A stretch of 64,000 bases of DNA from Sinorhizobium medicae (GTDB lineage: Bacteria > Pseudomonadota > Alphaproteobacteria > Rhizobiales > Rhizobiaceae). Under the pieces are notes generated by a model that made no database searches, was not told the origin of the DNA, and saw nothing but the letters and a program-made list of their open reading frames with translations. Made by a program: the position numbers and the translations under genes. Positions 25,252-33,566 of this stretch are shown piece by piece (position 1 is the stretch's first letter; every line of letters starts with the position of its first letter). The stretch lies in NCBI RefSeq assembly GCF_007827695.1, contig NZ_VITA01000020.1, forward strand, positions 1-64,000, given 5' to 3'.

Positions 25252-25583
25252 TGCACCACATGTCTTCGCAGATGAAGGAATGCATCGACAACTGCCTCGC
25301 GTGCTACCGCGAATGCCTGTCGATGGCGATGGGCCACTGCCTGGAGATGGGCGGGAAGCACGTCGAGCCGAAGCACTTCAAGCTCATGATGGCATGCGCC
25401 GAAATGTGCCGGACTTCCGCCCACTTCATGCTGATCGGGACCGAGCACCATAGGCATACCTGCAGGGAGTGCGCGGAGATCTGCCGGCAGTGCGCCGACG
25501 ACTGCGAGCGCGTCGGGGACATGCAGAGCTGCGTCGACGCCTGCCGGAAGTGCGCCGATAGCTGCGAGAAGATGGCGGCCTGA
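25248..25583 (+). CDS. Cys-rich four-helix copper storage protein (Csp/DUF326)
   Basis: A 111-aa protein. Cysteines at regular helix-facing positions (ECIDNCLACYRECLSMAMGHC, MMACAEMCR, CRECAEICRQCADDCE, CVDACRKCADSCEKM) match copper storage proteins of the Csp3/DUF326 family, which form a four-helix bundle lined with Cys and store many Cu(I). No signal peptide, so it is cytosolic. It is translationally coupled to DUF305 and followed by a hairpin terminator. Confidence 0.9.
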   Translation: MMHHMSSQMKECIDNCLACYRECLSMAMGHCLEMGGKHVEPKHFKLMMACAEMCRTSAHFMLIGTEHHRHTCRECAEICRQCADDCERVGDMQSCVDACRKCADSCEKMAA

Positions 25584-25599
25584 TTTCAGGCGGTCATAC

Positions 25600-25624
25600 C
25601 GAACGGCTGAATTCCGGCCGTTCG
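25600..25624 (+). terminator. Hairpin after the copper storage gene
   Basis: CGAACGGC (25600-25607), 9-nt loop, GCCGTTCG (25617-25624): a perfect 8-bp stem 17 nt past the stop codon, followed by GGGGCT rather than a T run. Confidence 0.5.
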
Positions 25625-25704
25625 GGGCTATGGCCGGAGGCGGCCAGACGTCGGTCGCCTTGGGCCACTTCACAACATGGCCGGCCTCGTGCAACAATCG
25701 GCGC

Positions 25705-26118
25705 ATGAAGCCTGTCCTGCTCCTCCAGCGCGTCCTGTGCACGCTCGCGATGGTCGCGGTCCTGATCGGACCTGCGGCCGTGGCGACGGCTGCGGCCGCG
25801 ATGGCTTCGTCCGCATCCATGCAGTCCCCGGACGCGACAATGGGCATGGGCACGGACATGGACACGAGGGAGCAGTCGTCCGGCTCGCCGGCGATGGCCG
25901 ACATGGACTGCTGTCCGAAAGCCGAAACTCCCCAGATGCCGGACTGCATGAAGACCTGTCCGCTGGCGCTCGTCTGCTCGACTGCGATCGTCGCCAGCGG
26001 GCCGTTCTCCGGCGGCGACCCGGTCGCATACGCCCTGCCGCTGTCATACCTGATCCACCAGGAGACCGACCTCGCGTCCGCGCTGGTGGAGCCGCCCCCG
26101 AGACCGCCGAGCGCCTGA
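25705..26118 (+). CDS. Small exported Met/Cys-rich protein
   Basis: ATG 25705 starts a signal peptide (MKPVLLLQRVLCTLAMVAVL, then IGPAAVATAAAA). The mature region has Met/Asp-rich runs (MGMGTDMDT) and a cysteine pair cluster (MDCCPKAETPQMPDCMKTC). There is no strong Shine-Dalgarno. It resembles the other secreted Cys-rich proteins in this cluster (24443, 54037). Candidate copper-binding periplasmic protein; the family is unnamed. Confidence 0.6.
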   Translation: MKPVLLLQRVLCTLAMVAVLIGPAAVATAAAAMASSASMQSPDATMGMGTDMDTREQSSGSPAMADMDCCPKAETPQMPDCMKTCPLALVCSTAIVASGPFSGGDPVAYALPLSYLIHQETDLASALVEPPPRPPSA

Positions 26119-26212
26119 TTGCGTCTTGATCGAATTGCCGATGCTTCCGTTCCGGCGGACGAGCGTCGGCGCGTGCAATCAAGTGTGCCTCGCACACGTC
26201 GGGATCCGAATC

Positions 26213-26614
26213 ATGAACAACAGAACATCCTACCGCGCGGCGCTCGCCGCGCTCGCCTTCCTCGCCGCGCCCGCGACAGGCGTCCTCGCAGGCGCCGCGG
26301 ACTACGAGTTCCAGCTCGTCGCTTCCGAGGTGAAGCACGGCCCGCAGGCCGAGGTCGCCGTCAGGCTCGTCGACAGGCGCACGGGCTCTCCCGTGCCGCG
26401 CGCGGTCATCTTCACCACCCGCATGGACATGGCCCCCGACGGCATGGAGATGATGACCACCTCCGTCGAAGGGCTTTCAGAGCAGGAGCCGGGCGTCTAC
26501 CGCTTCAGGACCAATCTCTCGATGGCGGGAGGCTGGCGCTTCAAGGTCGCCGCAAAGGTCCAGGGCGAGCCCCAGACGGTGCAGGGCGAACTCGTGCTGA
26601 AGGCGCTCCAGTGA
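26213..26614 (+). CDS. FixH/YtkA-like periplasmic domain protein
   Basis: ATG 26213 opens a signal peptide (RAALAALAFLAAPATGVLA). The 133-aa product has the immunoglobulin-like FixH/YtkA core (YEFQLVASEVKHGPQAEVAV, GSPVPRAVIFTTRMDMAPDG, EPGVYRFRTNLSMAGGWRF), with Met residues (RMDMAPDGMEMM) positioned for copper. It is the first gene of a coupled operon with CusB, CusA and a cytochrome: its stop overlaps the GTG of cusB. It may deliver metal to the pump. Confidence 0.8.
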   Translation: MNNRTSYRAALAALAFLAAPATGVLAGAADYEFQLVASEVKHGPQAEVAVRLVDRRTGSPVPRAVIFTTRMDMAPDGMEMMTTSVEGLSEQEPGVYRFRTNLSMAGGWRFKVAAKVQGEPQTVQGELVLKALQ

Positions 26615-28062
26615 AGACCGCGACATTACTGCTCGTCGCATCCTCCCTCGCCATCGGCGGCGGGGGAGGGTATCTGCTCGGCGCCGGCCGGATCGATCTG
26701 CACGGCGTCGTCCGCCTAGTTTTCATCGCGACGGAAGCCGAGACCTCTCCCGCCCAGGCCGCCGGAACCGGACCCGTCGTCTACTACCGCCATCCCGACG
26801 GCGAACCGAAATGGTCGCCGTCGCCCGCGGAAACGTCCGACGGGCGCGACTTCCTTGCCGTGCGTGCGAGCGAGGACGTCAGCTTCGCGGACGCTCCTCC
26901 GGCTGATGAGACGGCTTCCCAGAGGACCGGAGACCAGGAGACGGCCGGAGTCGAGAAGACGGGCGGGGGACGGACGATCCTCTACTACCGCAACCCCATG
27001 GGGCTGCCCGATGTATCGAAGGTGCCCAAGAAGGATTCGATGGGGATGGACTACATTCCCGTCTACGAGGGCGAGTCCGACGGCGGCTCCGACGTCCGGG
27101 TCGCTCTGGGCAAGCTCCAGCGCACCGGAGTGAAGACCGCGCCGGCCACGGTCGAGGTGCTGCGGCAGACGGTCCGCGCGCCCGGCGTCGTGGCGTTCGA
27201 CGACCGCCGTATCCGCGCGGTCAGCATGCGCGCGGACGCCTTCGTCGAAGACGTGGCCGACGTCACCTCCGGCAGCCGCGTCAGGAAGGGCGACCCTCTC
27301 TTCCGCTTCTACTCGAAGGAACTCGCCACGGCCGCGTCGGAGTTCGCCAACGTCGTCTCCAGCGGCGGCGACACCGCCGGAAGCGCGCTGCGGCTCCGCA
27401 ACCTCGGCGCCTCCGAAAGCCTGATTGAGGCGATCCGGCGCGACCGGAAGGTTCCCACGAAGATGACCTTCGACGCCCCCACCGACGGCGTCGTCGTCGA
27501 GCGCAACGCCGTGCCGGGGGCGATGGCCGAACCGGGGGACGTGCTCTTCAGGATCGCCGACACTTCGGACGTCTGGGTTGTCGCCGACGTCCCGGAAAGC
27601 CAACTCCGGGATATAGCAGTCGGGGCCGCCGCCACGGTCGAGGTCGCCGCCCATCCGGGCGGGCATGTCACTGGCACCGTGGAACTCGTGTATCCCGAGA
27701 TACGCGACCAGACGCGGACCGCGAAGGTCCGCATACGGGTGCCCAACCCGGACGGGCTGCTTCTCGCCAACATGTTCGGCGACGTCCGGATCGAGAGGGG
27801 TCCGTCCGATCCTGTCCTCTCGGTTCCGAACGACGCGGTCGTCGACACGGGAACGCGACGGATCGTGTTCGTCGACAAGGGCGAGGGCAGGTTCGAACCT
27901 CGGGACGTAACGCTCGGCGCGCGCGGACCGTCCAGGGTGCAGGTGAAGACGGGGATTTCGGAGGGCGACCGCGTCGTGGTTTCGGCTAACTTCCTGCTCG
28001 ACGCCGAAAGCAACCTTAACTCCGCCCTGAACTCGCTCTCCGCCGGAGACGTGCAGCCATGA
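26611..28062 (+). CDS. cusB: RND efflux periplasmic adaptor (CusB/CzcB family)
   Basis: A 483-aa adaptor starting at GTG 26611, which overlaps the FixH-like stop. Near the N terminus there are two copies of the heavy-metal-binding module: VYYRHPDGEPKWSPSPAETS and YYRNPMGLPDVSKVPKKDSM, the latter ending GMDYIPVYEG. A barrel-sandwich and alpha-hairpin adaptor follow (VRAPGVVAFDDRRIRAVSM, VFDAPTDGVVVERN, LVYPEIRDQTRTAKVRI). It links the inner-membrane pump to the outer-membrane channel and carries Cu(I)/Ag(I). It overlaps cusA by ATGA. Copper specificity is inferred from the operon and the domains. Confidence 0.9.
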   Translation: MKTATLLLVASSLAIGGGGGYLLGAGRIDLHGVVRLVFIATEAETSPAQAAGTGPVVYYRHPDGEPKWSPSPAETSDGRDFLAVRASEDVSFADAPPADETASQRTGDQETAGVEKTGGGRTILYYRNPMGLPDVSKVPKKDSMGMDYIPVYEGESDGGSDVRVALGKLQRTGVKTAPATVEVLRQTVRAPGVVAFDDRRIRAVSMRADAFVEDVADVTSGSRVRKGDPLFRFYSKELATAASEFANVVSSGGDTAGSALRLRNLGASESLIEAIRRDRKVPTKMTFDAPTDGVVVERNAVPGAMAEPGDVLFRIADTSDVWVVADVPESQLRDIAVGAAATVEVAAHPGGHVTGTVELVYPEIRDQTRTAKVRIRVPNPDGLLLANMFGDVRIERGPSDPVLSVPNDAVVDTGTRRIVFVDKGEGRFEPRDVTLGARGPSRVQVKTGISEGDRVVVSANFLLDAESNLNSALNSLSAGDVQP

Positions 28063-31000
28063 TCGCAAGTGTCATTTCGTGGTCCGCCCGCAACCTCCTG
28101 CTGGTCTTCGTGCTTGCGGCCCTGGCCGTGGCCGGGGGCGTGCACGCGCTGCGGACGCTTCCCCTCGACGCAATCCCCGACCTCTCGGACGTGCAGGTCA
28201 TCGTCTACACCGAATACCCCGGCCAGGCACCGCAGGTGGTCGAGGACCAGGTCACCTATCCGCTGACGAGCTCCATGCTGACCGTCCCGAAATCGAAGGT
28301 GGTGCGCGGCTTCTCCTTCTTCGGCGTCTCCTTCGTCTACGTGATCTTCGAGGACGGCACCGATCCCTACTGGGCGCGCAGCCGCGTCCTCGAGTTCCTC
28401 AACGCCGCCGCCGGCCGCCTGCCAGGCGACGTGTCGCCGACGCTGGGGCCCGACGCGACGGGCGTCGGCTGGGTCTACCAGTACGCCGTCGTCGCGAAGG
28501 AGATGTCGCTCGCCGAGCTGCGCTCGCTCCAGGACTGGGTCGTGAAGTTCGCCCTTTCCCGGTCCGAAGGCGTCGCCGAAGTGGCGAGCGTCGGCGGCTT
28601 CGTCAAGCAGTACTCCGTCGTGGTCGATCCCGTACGCCTCAAGGCGCAGGGCATAACGCTGGACGCCGTCGCTTCCGCCATCAAGGCGAGCAACCGCGAC
28701 GTCGGAGGCCGCACCGTCGAACTTTCGGAGTTTGAATACATGGTCCGTGGAAGGGGTTACCTTCAGGGCGCTTCCGATATCGGAAACATCGTGCTCAGGT
28801 CGGAGGCAGGCGTTCCGCTCCGCGTGGCGGACGTCGCCGCAGTCGAGATCGTTCCGGACGAGCGCCGCGGCATCACGGAGATGAACGGCGACGGCGAGGT
28901 GGCCGGCGGCATCGTGCTTCAAAGGTACGGCTCGAACGCGCTGACCGTCATCGAAAACACCAGAAAGAGCATCGACGCGGCGAAGGCCAGCCTGCCGGAA
29001 GGCACGGAAATCGTCCCCGTCTACGACCGCTCGCGCCTGATAGAGGCGGCGATCGAGACGCTGAAGGGAACCTTGCTGGAGGCATCCGTCGTCGTCGCCC
29101 TGGTGACGATCGTGTTCCTGATGCATGTCCGCAGCGCCCTGGTGGCGATCATCATGCTGCCGGTCGGCATCCTCATGGCATTCATGGCGATGCGGCTGCT
29201 GGGGATAGGCGCGAACATCATGAGCCTGGGCGGGATTGCCATCGCCATCGGGGCGATGATCGACGCCGCCATCGTCATGATCGAGAACGCCCACAAGCAT
29301 CTCGAACGTGCTCCGCCCGAGAAGAGCCGCGTGGACGTCCTCATCGAGGCGGCCTCCGAAGTCGGACCTCCGCTCTTCTTCAGCCTCCTGATCATCACCG
29401 TCTCGTTCCTGCCGATCTTCACGCTGGAGTCCCAGGAGGGCAGGCTGTTCGGGCCTCTCGCCTTCACCAAGACATTCGCCATGGCGGCCGCCGCGATCCT
29501 GTCGGTGACGCTGGTCCCGGCTCTGATGGTGGTGTTCGTGCGCGGCAGGATCATGCCTGAGCACAGGAACCCGGTGAACCGCATGCTGATCTGGCTCTAC
29601 CGGCCGATCATAAGCGGCGTGCTGCGAGCGAAGACCCTGACGATCCTGGTCGCCGTGGCCGCTCTCGCCGTCACGGTCTGGCCGGCCCGCCAGCTCGGCA
29701 CCGAGTTCATGCCCAGCCTCGACGAGGGCACGCTGATGTACATGCCGACGACGTTGCCCGGACTTTCCGTCACGAAGGCGGCCGAACTCATGCAGGTGCA
29801 GGACAGGATCATCAAGTCGTTCCCAGAGGTCGAGACCGTATTCGGGAAGGCGGGCAGGGCCCTCACCGCGACCGATCCCGCGCCGACCGAAATGTTCGAG
29901 ACCATCATCACCCTGAAGCCCAAAAATCAATGGCGGCCCGGTGTCACGGCGGACACGCTGAAGCAGGAGATGGACGCCGCCCTGCAGTTTCCGGGGGTCT
30001 CGAACGCATGGACGATGCCGATCCGGGCTCGCATAGACATGCTCTCGACCGGGATCAGGACGCCGGTAGGCGTCAAGGTGTTCGGCAGCGACCTGACGCA
30101 GATGGAGAAGATCGCAAGACAGATCGAAACCGTTCTCAAGACCGTGCCGGGCACGTCCTCCGCATATGCCGAGCGCGTCATCGGCGGATACTACCTCGAC
30201 ATCGTGCCCGACAGGGCGGCCCTCGGCCGCTACGGACTGACGGTGGACAGCGTGCAGAACGTCGTCGGCATGGCGCTCGGATCGCAGATGCTGACGGCCA
30301 CCGTGGAGGGCCGGGAGAGATATTCGGTGGCCATACGCTATCCGCGTGACTACCGCAGCGATCCGGATGCGATCGCCCGCGACGTCCAGGTCGACCTTTC
30401 CGGCGGCGGCGCCGTCCCCCTGGGCCAGGTCGCCCGCGTCGAGCGGAACCGGGGAGCGACCTCCATCAGGACCGAGAACGGCCAGCTCGCAGTCTACGTC
30501 TTCGTCGACATCGCGGGACGCGATCTCGGGGGATACGTCGCAGACGCGAAGGCCGCCGTCGAGAAGTCCGTCGCGATGCCGACGGGCTACTCGCTCGGAT
30601 GGAGCGGCCAGTTCGAATACCTCGAGCGCGCCAAGGCCCGCCTCGCGCTCGTCGTGCCCCTGACGCTGGCCCTCATCTTCCTGCTGCTCTACCTCAACTT
30701 CCGACGCGTGACGGAAACCCTCATCGTCATGCTGTCGCTGCCCTTCGCCCTCGTCGGCGGAATCTGGATGATGTGGTGGCTCGGGTTCAACCTGTCGGTC
30801 GCCGTCGCGGTCGGCTTCATAGCGCTGGCGGGCGTCGCCGCCGAAACGGGAGTGATCATGCTCATTTATCTCGACCAAGCCTTGGAAGAGGAACGCCGTC
30901 GCTGTGCGGAGGAAGGCCGAACGCTTTCGCGCGGGGACCTGCACCGGGCCATCGTCGTCGGCGCGGTCGAACGGGTTCGCCCCAAGATGATGACCGTCGT

Positions 31001-31196
31001 CGCCATCATGGCCGGACTCGTGCCCATCCTCTGGAGCACCGGGACCGGCTCAGAGATCATGCAGCGTATCGCAGTCCCCATGATCGGGGGCATGATCTCG
31101 TCGACCGTCCTGACGCTCGCTGTGATCCCGGCTGTCTACGGCGTGGTCAAGGGATGGCGGCTTCGCGAAACGCTCCCACAGGAGCAACGGGCATGA
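28059..31196 (+). CDS. cusA: RND heavy-metal efflux pump (CusA/CzcA family)
   Basis: A 1045-aa inner-membrane proton antiporter of the HME-RND group. N-terminal helix 1 (NLLLVFVLAALAVAGGVHAL) is followed by a large periplasmic domain (DLSDVQVIVYTEYPGQAPQ). The transmembrane block is conserved (GGIAIAIGAMIDAAIVMIEN), followed by a second periplasmic domain (YSLGWSGQFEYLERAKARL) and helices 8-12 (NLSVAVAVGFIALAGVAAE). Length is as expected. Expected to export Cu(I)/Ag(I) from the periplasm. It is coupled to cusB and to the cytochrome gene at both ends. Confidence 0.93.
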   Translation: MIASVISWSARNLLLVFVLAALAVAGGVHALRTLPLDAIPDLSDVQVIVYTEYPGQAPQVVEDQVTYPLTSSMLTVPKSKVVRGFSFFGVSFVYVIFEDGTDPYWARSRVLEFLNAAAGRLPGDVSPTLGPDATGVGWVYQYAVVAKEMSLAELRSLQDWVVKFALSRSEGVAEVASVGGFVKQYSVVVDPVRLKAQGITLDAVASAIKASNRDVGGRTVELSEFEYMVRGRGYLQGASDIGNIVLRSEAGVPLRVADVAAVEIVPDERRGITEMNGDGEVAGGIVLQRYGSNALTVIENTRKSIDAAKASLPEGTEIVPVYDRSRLIEAAIETLKGTLLEASVVVALVTIVFLMHVRSALVAIIMLPVGILMAFMAMRLLGIGANIMSLGGIAIAIGAMIDAAIVMIENAHKHLERAPPEKSRVDVLIEAASEVGPPLFFSLLIITVSFLPIFTLESQEGRLFGPLAFTKTFAMAAAAILSVTLVPALMVVFVRGRIMPEHRNPVNRMLIWLYRPIISGVLRAKTLTILVAVAALAVTVWPARQLGTEFMPSLDEGTLMYMPTTLPGLSVTKAAELMQVQDRIIKSFPEVETVFGKAGRALTATDPAPTEMFETIITLKPKNQWRPGVTADTLKQEMDAALQFPGVSNAWTMPIRARIDMLSTGIRTPVGVKVFGSDLTQMEKIARQIETVLKTVPGTSSAYAERVIGGYYLDIVPDRAALGRYGLTVDSVQNVVGMALGSQMLTATVEGRERYSVAIRYPRDYRSDPDAIARDVQVDLSGGGAVPLGQVARVERNRGATSIRTENGQLAVYVFVDIAGRDLGGYVADAKAAVEKSVAMPTGYSLGWSGQFEYLERAKARLALVVPLTLALIFLLLYLNFRRVTETLIVMLSLPFALVGGIWMMWWLGFNLSVAVAVGFIALAGVAAETGVIMLIYLDQALEEERRRCAEEGRTLSRGDLHRAIVVGAVERVRPKMMTVVAIMAGLVPILWSTGTGSEIMQRIAVPMIGGMISSTVLTLAVIPAVYGVVKGWRLRETLPQEQRA

Positions 31197-31720
31197 CCTG
31201 GTGCAGGATCACGTGCTTCGCAACGGCGTTCGTCTTCATCCTGACAGGTGGTGTTTTGGCCGCACCTGCATGGGAACGGCAGCTCGACATGAAGGCGATG
31301 GCGGAGGCGGCCAGGGCTGTTGGAGAGCTGTTCAGCGGCAAGCGGCCCTACAGCCAGCAAGAGTTCAAGTCGGCGGCGGAAGTCATCCGGAGAAGAGCGG
31401 GCGACCACCTTATCGACAGCTTCCAAGGCGAGCAGCAGCCGGACTCGAAAGCCAATGCGGGAGCGATTGCGTCATCGGCCGGCGAGTTCGAAAAGCTAGC
31501 CCATGATCTCCAGATCTACGCTTCGGCCCTGTCTTCCGCGGCAGATCAGAATGCGGTCGAGCTTGGACCAGACACGCGGATGAGCAGCACGCTAATCGGC
31601 AGTCCGTTTGGACGAAAGCTCGATCCATCCCACGACGCGTCCGCGGTGCCCGCTGAGCACGCTTACCATCTCATGCTTCAGACCTGCACGAGCTGTCATG
31701 CGAAGTACAGGAAGCCCTGA
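31193..31720 (+). CDS. Cytochrome c'/c-556-like monohaem protein
   Basis: ATG 31193 overlaps the cusA stop (ATGA). The 175-aa product has a signal peptide (TCFATAFVFILTGGVLAAPA) and a helical domain. A single haem-binding motif CTSCH at the extreme C terminus (LMLQTCTSCHAKYRKP) is the arrangement of cytochrome c'/c-556 proteins (four-helix, C-terminal CxxCH). It would be a periplasmic haem protein. A redox or NO/copper-related role next to an RND pump is unusual and not assigned. Confidence 0.8.
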   Translation: MTWCRITCFATAFVFILTGGVLAAPAWERQLDMKAMAEAARAVGELFSGKRPYSQQEFKSAAEVIRRRAGDHLIDSFQGEQQPDSKANAGAIASSAGEFEKLAHDLQIYASALSSAADQNAVELGPDTRMSSTLIGSPFGRKLDPSHDASAVPAEHAYHLMLQTCTSCHAKYRKP

Positions 31721-31721
31721 C

Positions 31722-31910
31722 CTATATGCCCCGGACCGCCCTGACGAACGTCATCGTGAGTGCGAGCGCGCAGGCAATGATGAAGCCCACGACGACAAAC
31801 GCAAGTTTGGCCTGGCGGCGTGTCGCGCGTGGCAGTCGTGTTCGGGGAGGGTGGCCCGATGGCGCACCAAGCATCGGGTTGAGTCGGAAAGTTTTCTTTC
31901 GTCCCGCCAT
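31722..31910 (-). CDS. Putative small single-pass membrane protein (62 aa)
   Basis: MAGRKKTFRLNPMLGAPSGH is a basic N-terminal half, followed by a convincing transmembrane helix (LAFVVVGFIIACALALTMTFV). It is convergent with the cytochrome gene, with a 1-nt gap. The ribosome site is weak, so it is a tentative gene. Confidence 0.4.
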   Translation of the reverse strand: MAGRKKTFRLNPMLGAPSGHPPRTRLPRATRRQAKLAFVVVGFIIACALALTMTFVRAVRGI

Positions 31911-31956
31911 ATTAGAAAAATGCGCAAGGAGGGGTTAGAGCCGTCGAGCTACTCCG

Positions 31957-32160
31957 TCAGACCGACTTGAAGGTCGTGGGATAGCCCGCTTCCACGATGG
32001 CTGCGGCGATGGCTTCAGGCGCAACAGAAGACTCAACCTTCACCTTCTTGCTGCCGACATCGATCATCGCACTCGCGGCCGGATCGGCTTGCTCGATCGC
32101 CTTCTTCACGGTTCCGGCGCAATGGCCGCAGGTCATGTTCGGAATGTCGAATTCGTACAT
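31957..32160 (-). CDS. copZ: CopZ-like copper chaperone (HMA domain)
   Basis: A 67-aa protein with the beta-alpha-beta-beta-alpha-beta heavy-metal-associated fold and the Cu(I) motif MTCGHC (residues about 9-14). It continues with GTVKKAIEQADPAASAMIDV and VVEAGYP-type ends. It is expected to carry Cu(I) in the cytosol to a P-type ATPase; no ATPase lies adjacent (one is at 55948). AGAGGAG precedes the ATG and a CueR-like promoter lies upstream. Confidence 0.88.
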   Translation of the reverse strand: MYEFDIPNMTCGHCAGTVKKAIEQADPAASAMIDVGSKKVKVESSVAPEAIAAAIVEAGYPTTFKSV

Positions 32161-32190
32161 CTAAATCTCCTCTGGGTGTTGCTAATCAAA

Positions 32191-32219
32191 CATGAGGCTT
32201 ACAGCAATGGGAAGGTCAA
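32191..32219 (-). promoter_or_regulatory. CueR-like promoter element upstream of copZ
   Basis: On the minus strand TTGACCTTCCCATTGCTGT... begins with a -35-like TTGACC (32219-32214) overlapping ACCTTCCC, the left half of the CueR copper box. The right half is degenerate (GTAAGCC in place of GGAAGGT). It lies about 30-60 nt upstream of copZ. No cueR gene is in the window, so the regulator would be encoded elsewhere. Confidence 0.5.
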
Positions 32220-32841
32220 TAGCCTGATCTACACTGCGTCCCGGGTTCGCCGAGTTGTGATGCAGGGTCGCTTCCATTTTGGACTCCAAGCGACGTAGCC
32301 AGTGTTTCGAGAGGAGATGCAATGACTGACACATGCAATCTAGCGACAGCGGGAAGCGGCTGGAGCCTCGACTCCCATGCAGCCACCTCTCGGTTCGTAA
32401 CCTTTCTTTTCGCGAGCTCCGCTGCAGCGGTAAGGACTGCGAGCCCATGGCATGGTGCATGCGTAGCCGTCGTAATGGTTGCGTCATCAAGGAAACTGGA
32501 GAGATGATTGCCTTCCAGGATGATCGTGAAGATGGCTCCCGACAGGGAGTTCCATCTGTGCCGCCTTAAGCAGCAGACAAGGACAATCTGCCTTTTCGTC
32601 TTGGTGTTGGCTTAGATGGCACGGGCTTATGAACAAGGGACGGAGAAAGCCTCACGGACAAGCTTGGCTGATGGTCAGTCTTCAAGTTCCATAATAACTC
32701 TTACGCCATTTTCATTAGCCGGCTAATGGTATTCGCCTATAGCTCTCTCATGTGGCTTCCCTCCTCCCGTCGTCACTTTGACCGAGTGCAAGCCGGCCTG
32801 TGTCGCCGCACTAGCTTGAAGGACGCGCTTTGATCGCAAGC
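32220..32841. other. Intergenic region with no convincing gene
   Basis: About 620 bases of lower GC than the flanks. ORFs on both strands have short open stretches without ribosome sites or recognisable motifs, so the tract looks like decayed sequence at the boundary between the copper region and the ubiquitin-like island. Confidence 0.45.
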
Positions 32842-33564
32842 TCAGCCCTGCTTAATGAGCAGCTCTGTGCTCAAGACCAACTGTCGAGCGTATATCGCCG
32901 ATGCGTCCAACATCGCCTTCCTTGTCACGCCAAAAAGGAAATAGAGGAGGTGGACCGCCGACAGAGCGCACAGAAACACTAGCTTGCCTGTGCTAAGGGA
33001 GGCAAAAGTAGGCTGATACCAAACGATCGCCGCAGCTGCCCCAAACGACAGAAGGTTCAGGGCGATGCCAACCGGCTTTAGACCGAGAAGATTTCGGTAG
33101 TAGCCGTAGCTGATCAACTCGTTGAAAAGCAGATTGAAAGTCTGCGTGTCTCGCGTGCTCTCACGCAGCCAGGTATAGGCTTGGTCGTAGAAGGCCTGCG
33201 AAGCGATAGGATCCTTCTCCTCGCCCTCCTTCGTAGGGGCCGGAAGACCAAGCTGGCCCGCTACGTAGGTACGGTAACGGTCGCGCTGGCTAGCTGGCAG
33301 TGTAGAGTCACTATGCGTAAGCTCCGTATTCCGCGGACGTCCTCCAGTGCTTGCAAAGATCTCCCGTTCCTTAGCTATGCCAAATCGCCTTGCCAAATTC
33401 GCGCCAGCGAAAAAAAGAACCCCTACCGCCACCGTTGCGAGCGCTTCAGGCAGGCCGGGATCAACCCAGCTTGCACAGAGCAGGCATAGTATGAGGGCTG
33501 GCGCCACTGCGAGGATAGCTGGGAAGAGCCGTGCCTTTACGGCATACATGTCGAGAAAATCCAT
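32842..33564 (-). CDS. Four-helix membrane protein, candidate effector (S-4TM-like)
   Basis: A 240-aa protein with two transmembrane hairpins: helices at about 13-32 (LFPAILAVAPALILCLLCAS), 38-57 (LPEALATVAVGVLFFAGANL), 165-183 (VGIALNLLSFGAAAAIVWY) and 195-213 (LVFLCALSAVHLLYFLFGV). A cytosolic insert of about 100 residues lies between them. This layout matches the 4TM effectors of cyclic-oligonucleotide defence systems; identity is by layout only. Its last residue is Gly (ELLIKQG), of interest because the neighbouring protein has E1/E2 activity domains. The start is 2 nt after the stop of the E2-E1-JAB gene, so it is translationally coupled. The longer upstream frame is rejected. Confidence 0.6.
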   Translation of the reverse strand: MDFLDMYAVKARLFPAILAVAPALILCLLCASWVDPGLPEALATVAVGVLFFAGANLARRFGIAKEREIFASTGGRPRNTELTHSDSTLPASQRDRYRTYVAGQLGLPAPTKEGEEKDPIASQAFYDQAYTWLRESTRDTQTFNLLFNELISYGYYRNLLGLKPVGIALNLLSFGAAAAIVWYQPTFASLSTGKLVFLCALSAVHLLYFLFGVTRKAMLDASAIYARQLVLSTELLIKQG

Positions 33565-33566
33565 GG

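Noticed and set aside
24999..26195. 398-codon minus-strand frame across the DUF305, Csp and exported protein genes
   Set aside because: High-GC antisense frame with odd composition. The plus-strand genes are strongly supported by motifs and overlaps.
27309..30944. 1211-codon minus-strand frame over cusB/cusA
   Set aside because: A long GC-rich antisense frame, His/Arg/Asp-rich without any domain. The RND genes on the plus strand explain the region.
32182..32490. 102-codon minus-strand frame upstream of copZ
   Set aside because: Contains the CueR-like promoter region and has nonsense composition. Not a gene.
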